Source: Gracilimonas halophila
GTDB lineage: Bacteria; Bacteroidota; Rhodothermia; Balneolales; Balneolaceae
DNA: 64,000 nucleotides
Reading direction: 5' to 3'
NCBI RefSeq assembly: GCF_042684365.1
Contig: NZ_JBHULI010000024.1
Location: 62,001-126,000 of the forward strand
Position numbers and translations under genes: made by a program. A model generated the notes under the pieces. The model worked only from the letters and a program-made list of their open reading frames with translations. It was not told the origin of the DNA and made no database searches. Within the stretch, counting starts at the first letter, position 1; each line of letters begins with the position of its first letter. This document shows positions 44,369 to 53,132 of this stretch, in pieces.

Positions 44369-45318
44369 GAGAATATGGTTGCTAAAGTTTTATTGAAATC
44401 TTTTTCTAAAACCGGTTCGAATTTATTCCCGGTCAGCATTTCAAAAAGTTCAGCATACCGTTCAAAAACTTCCATTCTGAATTCATCCGGAAGATCAGGA
44501 AGTGATTGTCCCTCTAATCCCTGGAAATTATGCTCCATTAGCCATTCGCGAAGAAACTCTTTTGAAAGCTGTTTTTGCCCCTGGCCACTAGCCTGACGTT
44601 CTTCATGCCCATCTTTATAAAAATAGCGGGAAGAATCGGTGGTATGAACTTCATCGATCAGTGTAAGCTCATTGTTGAATAACCCAAACTCATATTTTGT
44701 ATCTACAAGAATAAGGTCTTGTTCTGTAGCTATGGCTGTACCTCGCTCAAATAGTTTGAAAGCAACTTCCTTGATCTCATTCCAAAGCTCAGGAGATACA
44801 ATTTTACGGGATAGGATTTCTTTTTCAGAAATGTCTTCGTCATGGCCTTCTGTTGCCTTGGTAGCAGGAGTAAGGATCGGAGTGGGAAACTTATCATGTT
44901 CTTTCAGACCCTCCGGTAATTTCACCCCACACAATTCTCTTTTGCCGGACTTGTAAACTCTCCAGGCATGCCCGGTCAGGTAGCCTCTAATGACTACTTC
45001 TATGGGAATGGGTTCACACTTTTTAGCAATAGTTACATTAGGGTGGGGAACCTCAATGATATGTGTAGCTACAATATCCTTTACCTTGTCAAATGAAAAA
45101 GCAGCCAGCTTATTCAAAATTTGTCCTTTAAAAGGGATGGCTTGCTTCATGATGTAATCGAAAGCGGATATCCGGTCGGTTACAACAATGCCTAATTTTT
45201 CGTCTCCCAGATCATATACTTCACGCACTTTGCCTTTATAGGGGGAGGGAAGGTCTGGGATTTGGGTTTCAGTAATACAGTTATCGAGTGCTTCCTGAGT
45301 AGAGAAATTGGTATTCAC
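44365..45318 (-). CDS. purC: Phosphoribosylaminoimidazole-succinocarboxamide synthase
   Basis: Eighth step of de novo purine synthesis: CAIR plus aspartate to SAICAR. Diagnostic segments are YKGKVREVYDL near residue 28, VVTDRISAFDYIM, VVIRGYLTGHAWRVY, and DTKYEFGL with EVHTTDSSRY in the C-terminal half. The 317 residues correspond to the longer PurC form. The start is GTG at 45318, and the stop of the LacI-family gene (TAG) shares one base with it (TAGTG). A repressor gene placed so close suggests local control of purine synthesis; this is inference. Confidence 0.94.
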   Translation of the reverse strand: MNTNFSTQEALDNCITETQIPDLPSPYKGKVREVYDLGDEKLGIVVTDRISAFDYIMKQAIPFKGQILNKLAAFSFDKVKDIVATHIIEVPHPNVTIAKKCEPIPIEVVIRGYLTGHAWRVYKSGKRELCGVKLPEGLKEHDKFPTPILTPATKATEGHDEDISEKEILSRKIVSPELWNEIKEVAFKLFERGTAIATEQDLILVDTKYEFGLFNNELTLIDEVHTTDSSRYFYKDGHEERQASGQGQKQLSKEFLREWLMEHNFQGLEGQSLPDLPDEFRMEVFERYAELFEMLTGNKFEPVLEKDFNKTLATIFS

Positions 45319-46334
45319 TATGCTTTCTTATTTTCGGTTGAACCTCGTTTAACAAGCACCGGATCGATAGTGGTTTGGCAGAGTTCATCTTCTGGGTCCA
45401 AGATGATCTCGGCTAACCGTTTGGTTGCCTGAACTCCGATGGTATACATTTTTTGGTCAATGGTAGTCAGTTCCAGGTATTTACTCAACTTTAAATTGTC
45501 ATATCCCATAATGGCAATATCGTCCGGTACTTTCATTCCAAGTTTTGATAAAGCGTAGATAGCTCCCACTGCCTGAGTATCGTTTGAGCAGAAAATGGCA
45601 TCAGGGAATTTCCCAAGTTTCTCGTATTTATAGATGGCTTCGAAACCGGCTTCTTCAGTAAATCCTCCATGTTTGGTTGTATCACCGCTCATAAAGAGTT
45701 CACTGTCAATAGTCATTTTATAGTTTTTAAGGGCATCTTTGAATCCTCTGATCCTTTCCATTGATGTTTTGGATTCAACGATACTGGTAATCATGCCAAG
45801 TCGTTCAAAGCCCTGATTGACTAAATGCTCTCCGGCAAGATATCCGCCCCGATAATCGTTGAGCATAAAATAATTGTAAGCGGGATGGGATGAATTTACA
45901 AGAACGGCCGGTGTTTGGGTGGCTTGAATTAATTCATGAACCGACTCACTTACATCAATGGATAATAAAATAACAGCGTCGGCCGTACCGCGATCGAAAA
46001 AATTTTGTACTCCTTCTTCCGGATTTTTGGATCCCGTGTTATACATGATGATATCAAGATCCATTTTTTTGATTTCATCTTTAACACCCTTCAATACCTC
46101 ATTGAAATATGGCGTCGTGAAGGAGGGGACAGCAATAGCCAGCATCTGCGGTTCTTTACTTGCCAACTTTCGGGCATTAACCTGAGGTCTGAAATTTAGT
46201 TCTTTAATAGTATTTTGAACTTTCTCTTTCGTGCTCTTCGAAACATTATCTGAACCATTTAATACCCTCGAAACAGTGGAAATGGCTACCTCGGCCTTTT
46301 TAGCGACCTCATAAATTGTTACTTTTTTGCGCAT
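45318..46334 (-). CDS. LacI family transcriptional regulator
   Basis: 338-residue repressor. The N-terminal HTH has TIYEVAKKAEVAISTVSRVLNG (about 6-27), with hinge RPQVNARKLASK. The rest is the periplasmic-binding-like effector domain (about 60-335) with GFEAIYKY, AIFCSNDTQAVGA and DIAIMGYDN. The effector cannot be predicted; sugar-type and purine-type members share this fold. It is the first gene of a unit with purC and a cupin, and it has a 199-base AT-rich upstream region shared with the phytoene synthase-like gene, where its operators may lie. Confidence 0.92.
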   Translation of the reverse strand: MRKKVTIYEVAKKAEVAISTVSRVLNGSDNVSKSTKEKVQNTIKELNFRPQVNARKLASKEPQMLAIAVPSFTTPYFNEVLKGVKDEIKKMDLDIIMYNTGSKNPEEGVQNFFDRGTADAVILLSIDVSESVHELIQATQTPAVLVNSSHPAYNYFMLNDYRGGYLAGEHLVNQGFERLGMITSIVESKTSMERIRGFKDALKNYKMTIDSELFMSGDTTKHGGFTEEAGFEAIYKYEKLGKFPDAIFCSNDTQAVGAIYALSKLGMKVPDDIAIMGYDNLKLSKYLELTTIDQKMYTIGVQATKRLAEIILDPEDELCQTTIDPVLVKRGSTENKKA

Positions 46335-46533
46335 TTTACCTGAATTATTTAGTATTATATAATAATAAGGTTAATAACATAAGAACATAATATTACCTCA
46401 ATATAACCATTTACTGTATTCAAGTATAAACATCTTCTTTTCAAAATGTTATAGAGTATAAATAGAATTAACTATGAGTAGGCGGGAACTTTTTCCGAAT
46501 AAAAAAAGCTTAGGAAGAGAGAAAATTTAAGAA

Positions 46534-47508
46534 ATGACAAATATACTAAGTATTTCATATCACCTGATTCGTCCTCTGTATGAGAAGACCAGTTTTCATA
46601 GGTCAGTTATTGAAGATCTGCAGGATGACGGGCTAAAGAGTGCCTATTCGCATTGCCGGCTTATAACCAGAAAACATGCAAAAACTTTTTATATGGCTAC
46701 CCGCTTCCTTCCTAATGACAAGCAGAGGGGGATATTTGCTATTTATGGCTTGTGTAGATATCTGGATGATCTTGTTGACGAGGCTGAAGATCTAATCCAT
46801 GACCAAAAGATCACCATAGATCAGGTAGATGAAAAACTGGAACTTTTTAAACAACGTCTGATCGATGTTTATGATGGAAAAATAGTAGATAATCCAATCC
46901 TGACAGCTTTTTCTGATACCCTTAAAAAGTATCAGATATCTATAGAATTACCTTTTCTTTTGATGGAAGGAGTAAAAATGGACCTTGTAAAAGATCGATT
47001 TGAAACCTTCGAGGAAGTATATGATTACTCCTATAAAGTTGCCTCGGTTGTTGGATTAATGACGAGTGAAGTTTTTGGATATGTAGATAACGATGCGCTG
47101 GATTATGCAGTCGATCTCGGTATTGCCATGCAGCTTACTAATATACTCAGAGATGTAGGTGAGGATCTTAGAAGGGGGCGAATATATATTCCACAGGATG
47201 ATCTTAAGAAATTTGACATCACTGAAGAAGAACTTTTTGAGGGCAAGGTAAACGAAAAGTTTACCAACCTTATGAAATTTCAGATAGAACGTACCAATGA
47301 ATATTACTCAAAGGCAGATTTTGGTATTCCACTGCTTTCAAGTGATAGCAGACTCCCGGTATATCTTGCTCGTCACAATTACAGCCGAATTTTGGATAAG
47401 ATCGAAGAGAATAATTACAATGTGTTTGATAACAGGGCTTACCTCAATTACACTGAAAAGCTTTCCATGTTACCCCGTGTTCTGCTGGAGATGAAAACTG
47501 CCAGTTAA
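46534..47508 (+). CDS. Phytoene/squalene synthase family protein
   Basis: Head-to-head prenyl synthase, 324 residues. The first Asp-rich motif is DDLVD (Asp78-Asp82) in YGLCRYLDDLVDEAED, and the second is NILRDVGEDLRRGRIYIP, both conserved in CrtB-type phytoene synthases. RKHAKTFYMATRFLP precedes the first motif. Carotenoids are common in these bacteria, so conversion of two geranylgeranyl diphosphates to phytoene is the best guess; squalene or other products cannot be excluded. No other carotenoid gene is in the window. Confidence 0.85.
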   Translation: MTNILSISYHLIRPLYEKTSFHRSVIEDLQDDGLKSAYSHCRLITRKHAKTFYMATRFLPNDKQRGIFAIYGLCRYLDDLVDEAEDLIHDQKITIDQVDEKLELFKQRLIDVYDGKIVDNPILTAFSDTLKKYQISIELPFLLMEGVKMDLVKDRFETFEEVYDYSYKVASVVGLMTSEVFGYVDNDALDYAVDLGIAMQLTNILRDVGEDLRRGRIYIPQDDLKKFDITEEELFEGKVNEKFTNLMKFQIERTNEYYSKADFGIPLLSSDSRLPVYLARHNYSRILDKIEENNYNVFDNRAYLNYTEKLSMLPRVLLEMKTAS

Positions 47509-47522
47509 AATCTTTTTTTAGC

Positions 47523-47554
47523 TTGGAGAATCTTATTGTAAAGTCCTATCATTG
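47523..47554 (+). promoter_or_regulatory. Possible promoter for accC
   Basis: TTG (47523-47525), 21 bases, TATCATTG (47547-47554), seven of eight positions like TANNTTTG, placed 26 bases before the accC start codon. Confidence 0.45.
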
Positions 47555-47580
47555 GACAAAAAGAAAACAAGATTTTATCT

Positions 47581-49071
47581 ATGGCTGAAATAAAGAAAGT
47601 ACTAATCGCAAATCGAGGAGAAATTGCATTAAGGGTCATTCACACCTGTAAGGAAATGGGTATTGAAACGGTCGCGGTGTATTCCCGTCCTGACGCACAT
47701 GCACCTCATGTACTTCATGCTGATGAATCTGTTTTCATAGGAGAGGCAGCTTCCTCTGAGAGTTACCTTGTAATCGATAAAATCATTGATGCCGTTAAAA
47801 AAACCGGAGCAGATGCTGTTCACCCAGGATATGGATTTTTGAGTGAGAATGCTGCTTTTGCGGAACAATGTAAGAAAGAGAATATCATATTTATAGGGCC
47901 GGAGCCCAAAGCGATCACCCTGATGGGCGATAAGACCGAAGCCCGTGAATTAGTTACTAAAGCGGGAATACCCACACCTCCCGGTTTAAAAAGTGAGCTT
48001 AAAGATATTGAAGAAGCTCGTAGTGTTGCCGATGATATCGGCTATCCAATTTTGGTGAAAGCCGCAGCGGGTGGCGGAGGAAAGGGTATGCGAATCGTTC
48101 ATAAAAAAGAAGAATTTGAAGCGAGTATTAAGGCTGCTAAATCTGAAGCAAGGAATGCTTTTGGTGACGACCGTATCTACATTGAGAAGTATCTTGAGGA
48201 ACCTCGTCACGTTGAATTTCAGATCATAGCGGATACGCACGGAAATGTACTTCATGTATTTGATCGGGAATGCTCGGTTCAGAGGCGTCATCAGAAAGTG
48301 ATCGAGGAAGCGCCTTGTGCTTTATTGACTCCCGAACTTCGCAAGAATATGTCGGAGGCAGCTATTAAAGCAGCCAAAACTGTCGATTATATAGGTGCCG
48401 GAACTATCGAATTTTTAGTAGATAAACATCTTAATTTTTACTTCCTGGAGATGAATACAAGGCTTCAGGTAGAACATCCGGTTACAGAAATGATCTCAGG
48501 AGTAGATCTTGTTGCTATGCAGATCCTAGTTGCTGAGGGTAAAGAACTTCCTTTCAAACAAAGCGATCTTAAGATAAACGGACATGCTATTGAATGTCGT
48601 ATTTATGCAGAGGATCCTGCAGATAATTTCTTGCCAAGTACCGGGTTACTTGAGAAACACAGAGCTCCTACCGGGTCAGGAATTCGTGTAGATTCGGGCG
48701 TTGAAGAGGGGCAGCAGATCACGATCAATTATGATCCTATGATCTCGAAGTTAAGTGTGCATGGACCTGATCGGGAAATAGCCCGCAAAAGGATGCTACG
48801 AGCTTTGGGTGAGTATGAGATAGCCGGATGCAAAACCACTATCCCATTTTGTGAGTTTACATTGAATCATCCCGCTTTCATTGACGCTAAATATGACACA
48901 CATTTTGTACCTGATCACTTCACTCCGGAAAAAATGCAGCCTGAACAAAATGAAAGTGATGTAGCCTTGGCTGCTGCATTGCTGAAGGGGATGGCCGAAA
49001 GCGAAGCAGAACCGGCTCTCACTTTGAACGGATCTGCTGAAAGTATGTGGTGGAAGAACCGCAGGGAGTAA
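47581..49071 (+). CDS. accC: Acetyl-CoA (acyl-CoA) carboxylase biotin carboxylase subunit
   Basis: ATP-grasp enzyme that carboxylates the biotin of its carrier protein. Features: N-terminal KVLIANRGEIALRVI (biotin carboxylase N domain), ATP-binding AAAGGGGKGMR, RECSVQRRHQKVIEEAP, and the metal/carboxylate segment EMNTRLQVEHPVTEM. At 496 residues it is longer than E. coli AccC (449) by a C-terminal tail of about 45 residues, as in acyl-CoA/propionyl-CoA type carboxylases of this group. No biotin carrier or carboxyltransferase gene is adjacent. ATG 47581 follows a plausible promoter. Confidence 0.92.
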   Translation: MAEIKKVLIANRGEIALRVIHTCKEMGIETVAVYSRPDAHAPHVLHADESVFIGEAASSESYLVIDKIIDAVKKTGADAVHPGYGFLSENAAFAEQCKKENIIFIGPEPKAITLMGDKTEARELVTKAGIPTPPGLKSELKDIEEARSVADDIGYPILVKAAAGGGGKGMRIVHKKEEFEASIKAAKSEARNAFGDDRIYIEKYLEEPRHVEFQIIADTHGNVLHVFDRECSVQRRHQKVIEEAPCALLTPELRKNMSEAAIKAAKTVDYIGAGTIEFLVDKHLNFYFLEMNTRLQVEHPVTEMISGVDLVAMQILVAEGKELPFKQSDLKINGHAIECRIYAEDPADNFLPSTGLLEKHRAPTGSGIRVDSGVEEGQQITINYDPMISKLSVHGPDREIARKRMLRALGEYEIAGCKTTIPFCEFTLNHPAFIDAKYDTHFVPDHFTPEKMQPEQNESDVALAAALLKGMAESEAEPALTLNGSAESMWWKNRRE

Positions 49072-49076
49072 AACAA

Positions 49077-50015
49077 GTGAGATCAAAAGCTGATAAAAAA
49101 AAGTTATTCAGCAAACTTGAGTCTTTGTCTACCGAAGGACGTAATTCTGCTACACTGGAAATTGACTTGGCTACTCCTCTGGAGATTGCCAGGCTTATAA
49201 ATCAGGAAGACCAAAAAGTAGCCATGGAAGTTGAAAAGAAACTTCCAGTTATCTCGGAGATCATAGAAATAGTAAGTGATGCCTTTCAGCTTGGGGGCAG
49301 GTTGCTTTATTTCGGAGCCGGGACAAGTGGCCGATTAGGAGTTTTGGATGCTGCCGAATGTCCTCCAACTTTTGGTGTTTATCCTGAAAAAGTGAAGGGA
49401 TTTATTGCGGGAGGAAATCAGGCGATGTTTGTAGCTCAGGAGGGAGCTGAAGATTCCGAAGATGTAGGAGTGAAGGCTGTTGATGAAGCAGAAGCAGCAC
49501 CTCCTGATATAGTGTGTGGCCTTGCTGCAAGTGGTCGTACTCCGTATGTACACGGAGCATTAAAAGAAGCTTCAAAAAGAGGATGCAGAACCATTTTAGT
49601 GACTACCGTGCCTGATGAACAGATAGACCTTAAGGTTGATCATTTGGTTGCTATCCCGGTGGGACCGGAAGTAATTATGGGAAGCACACGAATGAAAAGC
49701 GGTACAGCACAAAAAATGGTGTTGAACATGATCACAACAGGAGCGATGATCCTGCAGGGGAAAATCTATGAAAATGTGATGGTCGATTTGATGCTCTCAA
49801 ACGAAAAACTGATAGAGCGAGCAAAACGAATTCTGATGATCTTTTCAGGGGTTGAGTATGAAAGGGCCGAAGAGTTATTATCAGAGGCAGAAGGACATGT
49901 GAAAACAGCATTGATGATGGCTTTGGGTAAAGTGGATCGTGATAAAGCGAAAGATCTTTTAGACCAGCATAATGGTTTTGTGCGAAAAGCACTTTTAAGT
50001 TTAGAAGAATCATGA
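49077..50015 (+). CDS. murQ: N-acetylmuramic acid 6-phosphate etherase
   Basis: Cleaves the lactyl ether of MurNAc-6-phosphate in cell-wall recycling. The SIS-domain enzyme begins LSTEGRNSATLEIDLATPLEIARLIN and has LLYFGAGTSGRLGVLDAAECPPTFG (matching E. coli MurQ very closely), CGLAASGRTPYVHGAL and VGPEVIMGSTRMKSGTAQK. I chose GTG 49077, which has GGGAG 8 bases upstream and gives 312 residues; GTG 49047 would overlap accC and add unconserved residues. No kinase (AnmK) or PTS gene is beside it. Confidence 0.93.
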   Translation: MRSKADKKKLFSKLESLSTEGRNSATLEIDLATPLEIARLINQEDQKVAMEVEKKLPVISEIIEIVSDAFQLGGRLLYFGAGTSGRLGVLDAAECPPTFGVYPEKVKGFIAGGNQAMFVAQEGAEDSEDVGVKAVDEAEAAPPDIVCGLAASGRTPYVHGALKEASKRGCRTILVTTVPDEQIDLKVDHLVAIPVGPEVIMGSTRMKSGTAQKMVLNMITTGAMILQGKIYENVMVDLMLSNEKLIERAKRILMIFSGVEYERAEELLSEAEGHVKTALMMALGKVDRDKAKDLLDQHNGFVRKALLSLEES

Positions 50016-50740
50016 TGAGAACTCTGTTTAGTATTTTCGTATTTACGTACTTCAGCTTTTTATTTTTGGTGTTTTTTATACTCATTTCGGCTGTTTTCTT
50101 GGTTACCTTTCCATTTGACCGATATCGAAAAGCGCCTAATTTCACTTTATCAATAATGGCTCGCTTTATGATGATGGCAAGTCCTTGGTGGAAGATGGAG
50201 TTTGAGGGCACGGAAAAATTTGATCCTGAAGAACCAACAATTTTTGTGTGTAATCACCAGAGTTTTCTGGATATGGCTGTGATCTATCATTTGCCTTGGA
50301 AAATGAAGTGGGTATCCAAGAAAAGCTTAACCTATATACCGGTAATGGGATGGCTGGTTTGGCTTACAGGACATCTAACCATAAATAGGAGCAGTAAAAC
50401 GGCGCTAAAGAAGCTCGAAAATTTAGTCCGGCCACTGAAAGATCTGGTTCCGGTAATGATCTTTCCGGAAGGAACCCGCACAATGGATGGGGAGCTGAAA
50501 CCGTTCAAGAACGGAGCATTCCTTTTGGCGATGGAGCATGGGTTTAAAATACAACCTATGGTTATCAATGGTGGACATATAGCCATGCCGTCAGGTTCCG
50601 GAAACCTGGAACCTAAGGTGCATTTCAAGTTGAGGGTCCTAGACCCTATTGATGTGAAAGACTTTGAGGGCCTTTCGGAACTAAAAGACCATGTAAGAAT
50701 GCTTATGAATAAAGAACTGCAAGAAATGAGACCTGTTTGA
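50012..50740 (+). CDS. plsC: 1-acyl-sn-glycerol-3-phosphate acyltransferase
   Basis: Membrane-associated acyltransferase making phosphatidic acid. A hydrophobic N-terminal helix (about 8-34) precedes the catalytic NHQSFLD (His82 and Asp87) and the FPEGTRTMDG substrate-binding motif near 150. The family's fourth block is the C-terminal KIQPMVINGG-type segment. The length, 242 residues, is normal. It overlaps murQ by 4 bases and the TonB-like gene by 4, a compact operon murQ-plsC-tonB. Confidence 0.92.
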   Translation: MMRTLFSIFVFTYFSFLFLVFFILISAVFLVTFPFDRYRKAPNFTLSIMARFMMMASPWWKMEFEGTEKFDPEEPTIFVCNHQSFLDMAVIYHLPWKMKWVSKKSLTYIPVMGWLVWLTGHLTINRSSKTALKKLENLVRPLKDLVPVMIFPEGTRTMDGELKPFKNGAFLLAMEHGFKIQPMVINGGHIAMPSGSGNLEPKVHFKLRVLDPIDVKDFEGLSELKDHVRMLMNKELQEMRPV

Positions 50741-51414
50741 TCAATAAGATTCGAGAAATATATTACGGCGAACTTGAGCATGAGCATCGCTTTATGTTTT
50801 CGCTAATATGTGCCGAATTGATCCTTTTATTGATTCTTAAATTATGGCCTGTACAGGTTGATTCTTCAACATCTTATAACGACCCTTTTACTGATGAAGT
50901 TATTTATGTTGAGCGAGCTATAGTAACACAACAAACCAATGCTCCGGCGGCTCCTCCTAAACCCCAGATTCCGGTTCCTGTTCCCAATGATGAAGTGATC
51001 GAAGAAGAGATCGATTTTCCGGAATTTGATGAGGTGATTACTAACTTTGATGCCATGGGAGAAGAGGGTTCATCTGAAACCGGCGGTGAAGGTAAACTTG
51101 TGGGAAGTCCTGAGCAGAGCCCGCGTGTATTCCGGATAGTTGAGCCAACAATATCTGATATAGCTAAAAGGCAGAACATAAAAGCTGAGATCATAGTGAC
51201 TTTCTTAGTGGGGATTGATGGTAAAGTTGAAGAAGCGGTTGTTTCTGAGATAAGGCTATTTAATGGGGATTCATATGAAGTAGTAGACCAGATAGGTTAT
51301 GGGATTCTTGAAGCTACTTTGGAGGCAGCCAATAAATGGAGATTCACTCCGGCAAGAGACAATGGAGAGCGAGTAAAGACCTATGTTCAAAATAGTTTTA
51401 AAATTGGCTTTTAA
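50737..51414 (+). CDS. TonB-like energy transducer
   Basis: 225 residues. A single N-terminal membrane helix (about 20-38) is followed by a Pro-rich/acidic periplasmic linker (APAAPPKPQIPVPVP, then many Glu) and a C-terminal TonB domain (about 140-225) with AEIIVTFLVGIDGKVEEAVV and NKWRFTPARDNGERV, which match TonB_C. It probably transmits proton-motive force to TonB-dependent receptors. The start is TTG at 50737 (TTGA overlap with the plsC stop). The ExbB/ExbD partners are not in the window. Confidence 0.88.
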   Translation: MINKIREIYYGELEHEHRFMFSLICAELILLLILKLWPVQVDSSTSYNDPFTDEVIYVERAIVTQQTNAPAAPPKPQIPVPVPNDEVIEEEIDFPEFDEVITNFDAMGEEGSSETGGEGKLVGSPEQSPRVFRIVEPTISDIAKRQNIKAEIIVTFLVGIDGKVEEAVVSEIRLFNGDSYEVVDQIGYGILEATLEAANKWRFTPARDNGERVKTYVQNSFKIGF

Positions 51415-51418
51415 TTCA

Positions 51419-51449
51419 TTGATATAGGATCTAAATACTTCTATCTTAG
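51419..51449 (+). promoter_or_regulatory. Bacteroidota-type promoter for tRNA-Ser
   Basis: TTG (51419-51421), exactly 20 bases, TATCTTAG (51442-51449), six of eight like TANNTTTG, ending 33 bases before the mature tRNA 5' end. Confidence 0.5.
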
Positions 51450-51482
51450 GCGCCCTTCGATGGGCTATCATCTTAAAAAAAC

Positions 51483-51571
51483 GGAGAGGTGCCAGAGCGG
51501 TCGAACGGGCTCGCCTGGAAAGCGAGTGTGCCCCTTACGGGGTACCGAGGGTTCGAATCCCTCCCTCTCCG
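51483..51571 (+). tRNA. tRNA-Ser (anticodon GGA)
   Basis: Cloverleaf with acceptor GGAGAGG (51483-51489) paired to CCTCTCC (51564-51570) and discriminator G (51571). The anticodon stem CTCGC/GCGAG holds the loop CTGGAAA with anticodon GGA, reading UCC and, by wobble, UCU. A long variable arm (TGTGCCCCTTACGGGGTACC) is diagnostic for serine tRNA, and the T-loop TTCGAAT is canonical. CCA is not encoded. Confidence 0.97.
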
Positions 51572-51634
51572 CATTTTTGCTTTTCTTTTTGCTTACCTCA
51601 TTCATTACCGCTAAAAATCGTTATACTTGTCTTG

Positions 51635-52273
51635 ATGAAAGAACTGGATACTTCTCAAATAAGGAACTACCCGCAGGACGTTATATTTGGTGAGGCGGAT
51701 ATAAAGGAACATTTATCCTTGGATATTCTTTCTAAAGAAGAACTAAAAGAATATGACACTTTTAAGAACACAAAGAGAAGGGCGGAGTTTATATCAGCCA
51801 GAAAGCTCTTTAGGTTTTTACTTTGTCAAATGGATATAAACCCAGAACAAGTTCTGCTTCAGAAAGACAAGGAGGGTAAGCCGTATGCTATGTGGAATGA
51901 AAAACATATTTTTGTAAGCTTCTCTCATTCTCCCGAAAAAGTGTACTGTGCTATTTCAAAAAAGCTGGATATCGGGCTTGATGTAGAGCCTTTATCAAGA
52001 GACATCAGTCAAAGTGTTTTGAAAAGAATAACATCGGATGCTGAACGATCAGTGGTATCTACACTTAAGCCTGTTCAAGTCTGGACGATAAAGGAAGCAG
52101 TAGTAAAGTTTCTGGGAACCGGACTACGTACAAATTTAAATGAGCTTAAAATTGTAAAAAATCAAAGTTCTCAGATTTCTGTAAAATTTTACAATGATAA
52201 ATACATTGAAATTTGTAGTTTTAGGCAATCCGATCATCAGATAGCACTAGCTTATCAAAGCAAACATATTTGA
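51635..52273 (+). CDS. 4'-phosphopantetheinyl transferase (Sfp type)
   Basis: Attaches the phosphopantetheine arm from CoA to carrier proteins. The magnesium-binding signature appears as IGLDVEPLSRD followed by WTIKEAVVKFLGTGL, the (W/F)xxKEA motif of Sfp-type enzymes. An upstream FVSFSHSPEKVYCAIS segment matches the 'SHS' motif. From ATG 51635 it has 212 residues, typical for the Sfp class. A TTG at 51632 is three bases earlier. The carrier-protein partner is unknown and no NRPS or PKS gene lies nearby; fatty-acid ACP is one possibility. Confidence 0.9.
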   Translation: MKELDTSQIRNYPQDVIFGEADIKEHLSLDILSKEELKEYDTFKNTKRRAEFISARKLFRFLLCQMDINPEQVLLQKDKEGKPYAMWNEKHIFVSFSHSPEKVYCAISKKLDIGLDVEPLSRDISQSVLKRITSDAERSVVSTLKPVQVWTIKEAVVKFLGTGLRTNLNELKIVKNQSSQISVKFYNDKYIEICSFRQSDHQIALAYQSKHI

Positions 52274-52320
52274 TAGAATTTCAAAGAAGCTCAAAGTTGC
52301 CATTTTCATTTGGTTAGGGA

Positions 52321-53130
52321 ATGGTGTCTTCGGGCTTTTTTTCGTTTAACGATTTATTCAGACCATCAATCAGCACCATGGACGTACAAACCCTCACAAA
52401 ACAAGAGATCCGGGACAGGATAAAAAATGCAAAACATCTAAATACGAACGCTGAGCACGTTCGTATGCTCTTCGTGCCTAACAAAATTGGTGAGCATAAT
52501 TTTGGGGAGCTTTGCACGACGTATAAAACCGTAATCAATCAAAATTTTGATACGGTAGTTATCATTGAATCTTATACAGGCCAGTTGCAAAAGAAACTGG
52601 CAATGCCTTCCAACAAAACTTTCGAAACCCGATTTGGTGAGGTACCCGTCAACGATTATTTAAGGAATGAGTTTTGTGATGAGGAAGATGATTTTTTTAT
52701 CGCTGATGAAGGGTATAGCAAAGAAATGAGTATCTACACACAGCTGCCCATTTTACAATCTTGTTTCTCTGATTTTGAAGTGGTTAGTTTACAAATTGGA
52801 GATTATGACCCAGCTATTGTTCGGGAACTGGCTTTTACCCTTGATGAGTTATTACTTCATAAAAATGCATTGATTGTGTATTGTTGTGATGTACCTGCAA
52901 GTAATCCTGACGAGCTGGAGAAACTTAGAACGTTGGTTGTGGAGAATAAAGAATCAGGGCTGATGCATTATCTGAATAGTAATGACAAAACTGTAAAAGG
53001 TGCACGGGCTTTTATGAGTGGAGTATTAGTTGCTCGTTCCTGGGGATACGATATTGAATTTCTGGATCATATTGAATCTGCAAATAATATTTGTGGATAC
53101 GCAAAACGAACACAACCTCAAATAGCATAG
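52321..53130 (+). CDS. Memo-like (AmmeMemoRadiSam system B) protein with lost metal ligands
   Basis: 269 residues resembling the MEMO1/AmmeMemoRadiSam-B fold in order of motifs: VRMLFVPNKIGEHNFG (like APHAGY), TVVIIESYTG (like ILGPSH), FETRFGEVPVNDYL (like TPLGDVPVD), SKEMSIYTQLPILQSCF (like EHSIEVQLPFL) and VYCCDVPAS (like SSDLSH). The His residues that bind metal in human MEMO1 are Asn, Tyr, Met and Ala/Pro here, so this is a divergent, probably non-enzymatic member. ATG 52321 has a GGGA site; ATG 52378 is an alternative. It lies between the phosphopantetheinyl transferase and the DUF2520 gene. Confidence 0.62.
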   Translation: MVSSGFFSFNDLFRPSISTMDVQTLTKQEIRDRIKNAKHLNTNAEHVRMLFVPNKIGEHNFGELCTTYKTVINQNFDTVVIIESYTGQLQKKLAMPSNKTFETRFGEVPVNDYLRNEFCDEEDDFFIADEGYSKEMSIYTQLPILQSCFSDFEVVSLQIGDYDPAIVRELAFTLDELLLHKNALIVYCCDVPASNPDELEKLRTLVVENKESGLMHYLNSNDKTVKGARAFMSGVLVARSWGYDIEFLDHIESANNICGYAKRTQPQIA

Positions 53131-53132
53131 CG

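Noticed and set aside
49047..49076. murQ starting at GTG 49047
   Set aside because: It would overlap the end of accC; GTG 49077 has a ribosome site and begins the conserved MurQ N-terminus.
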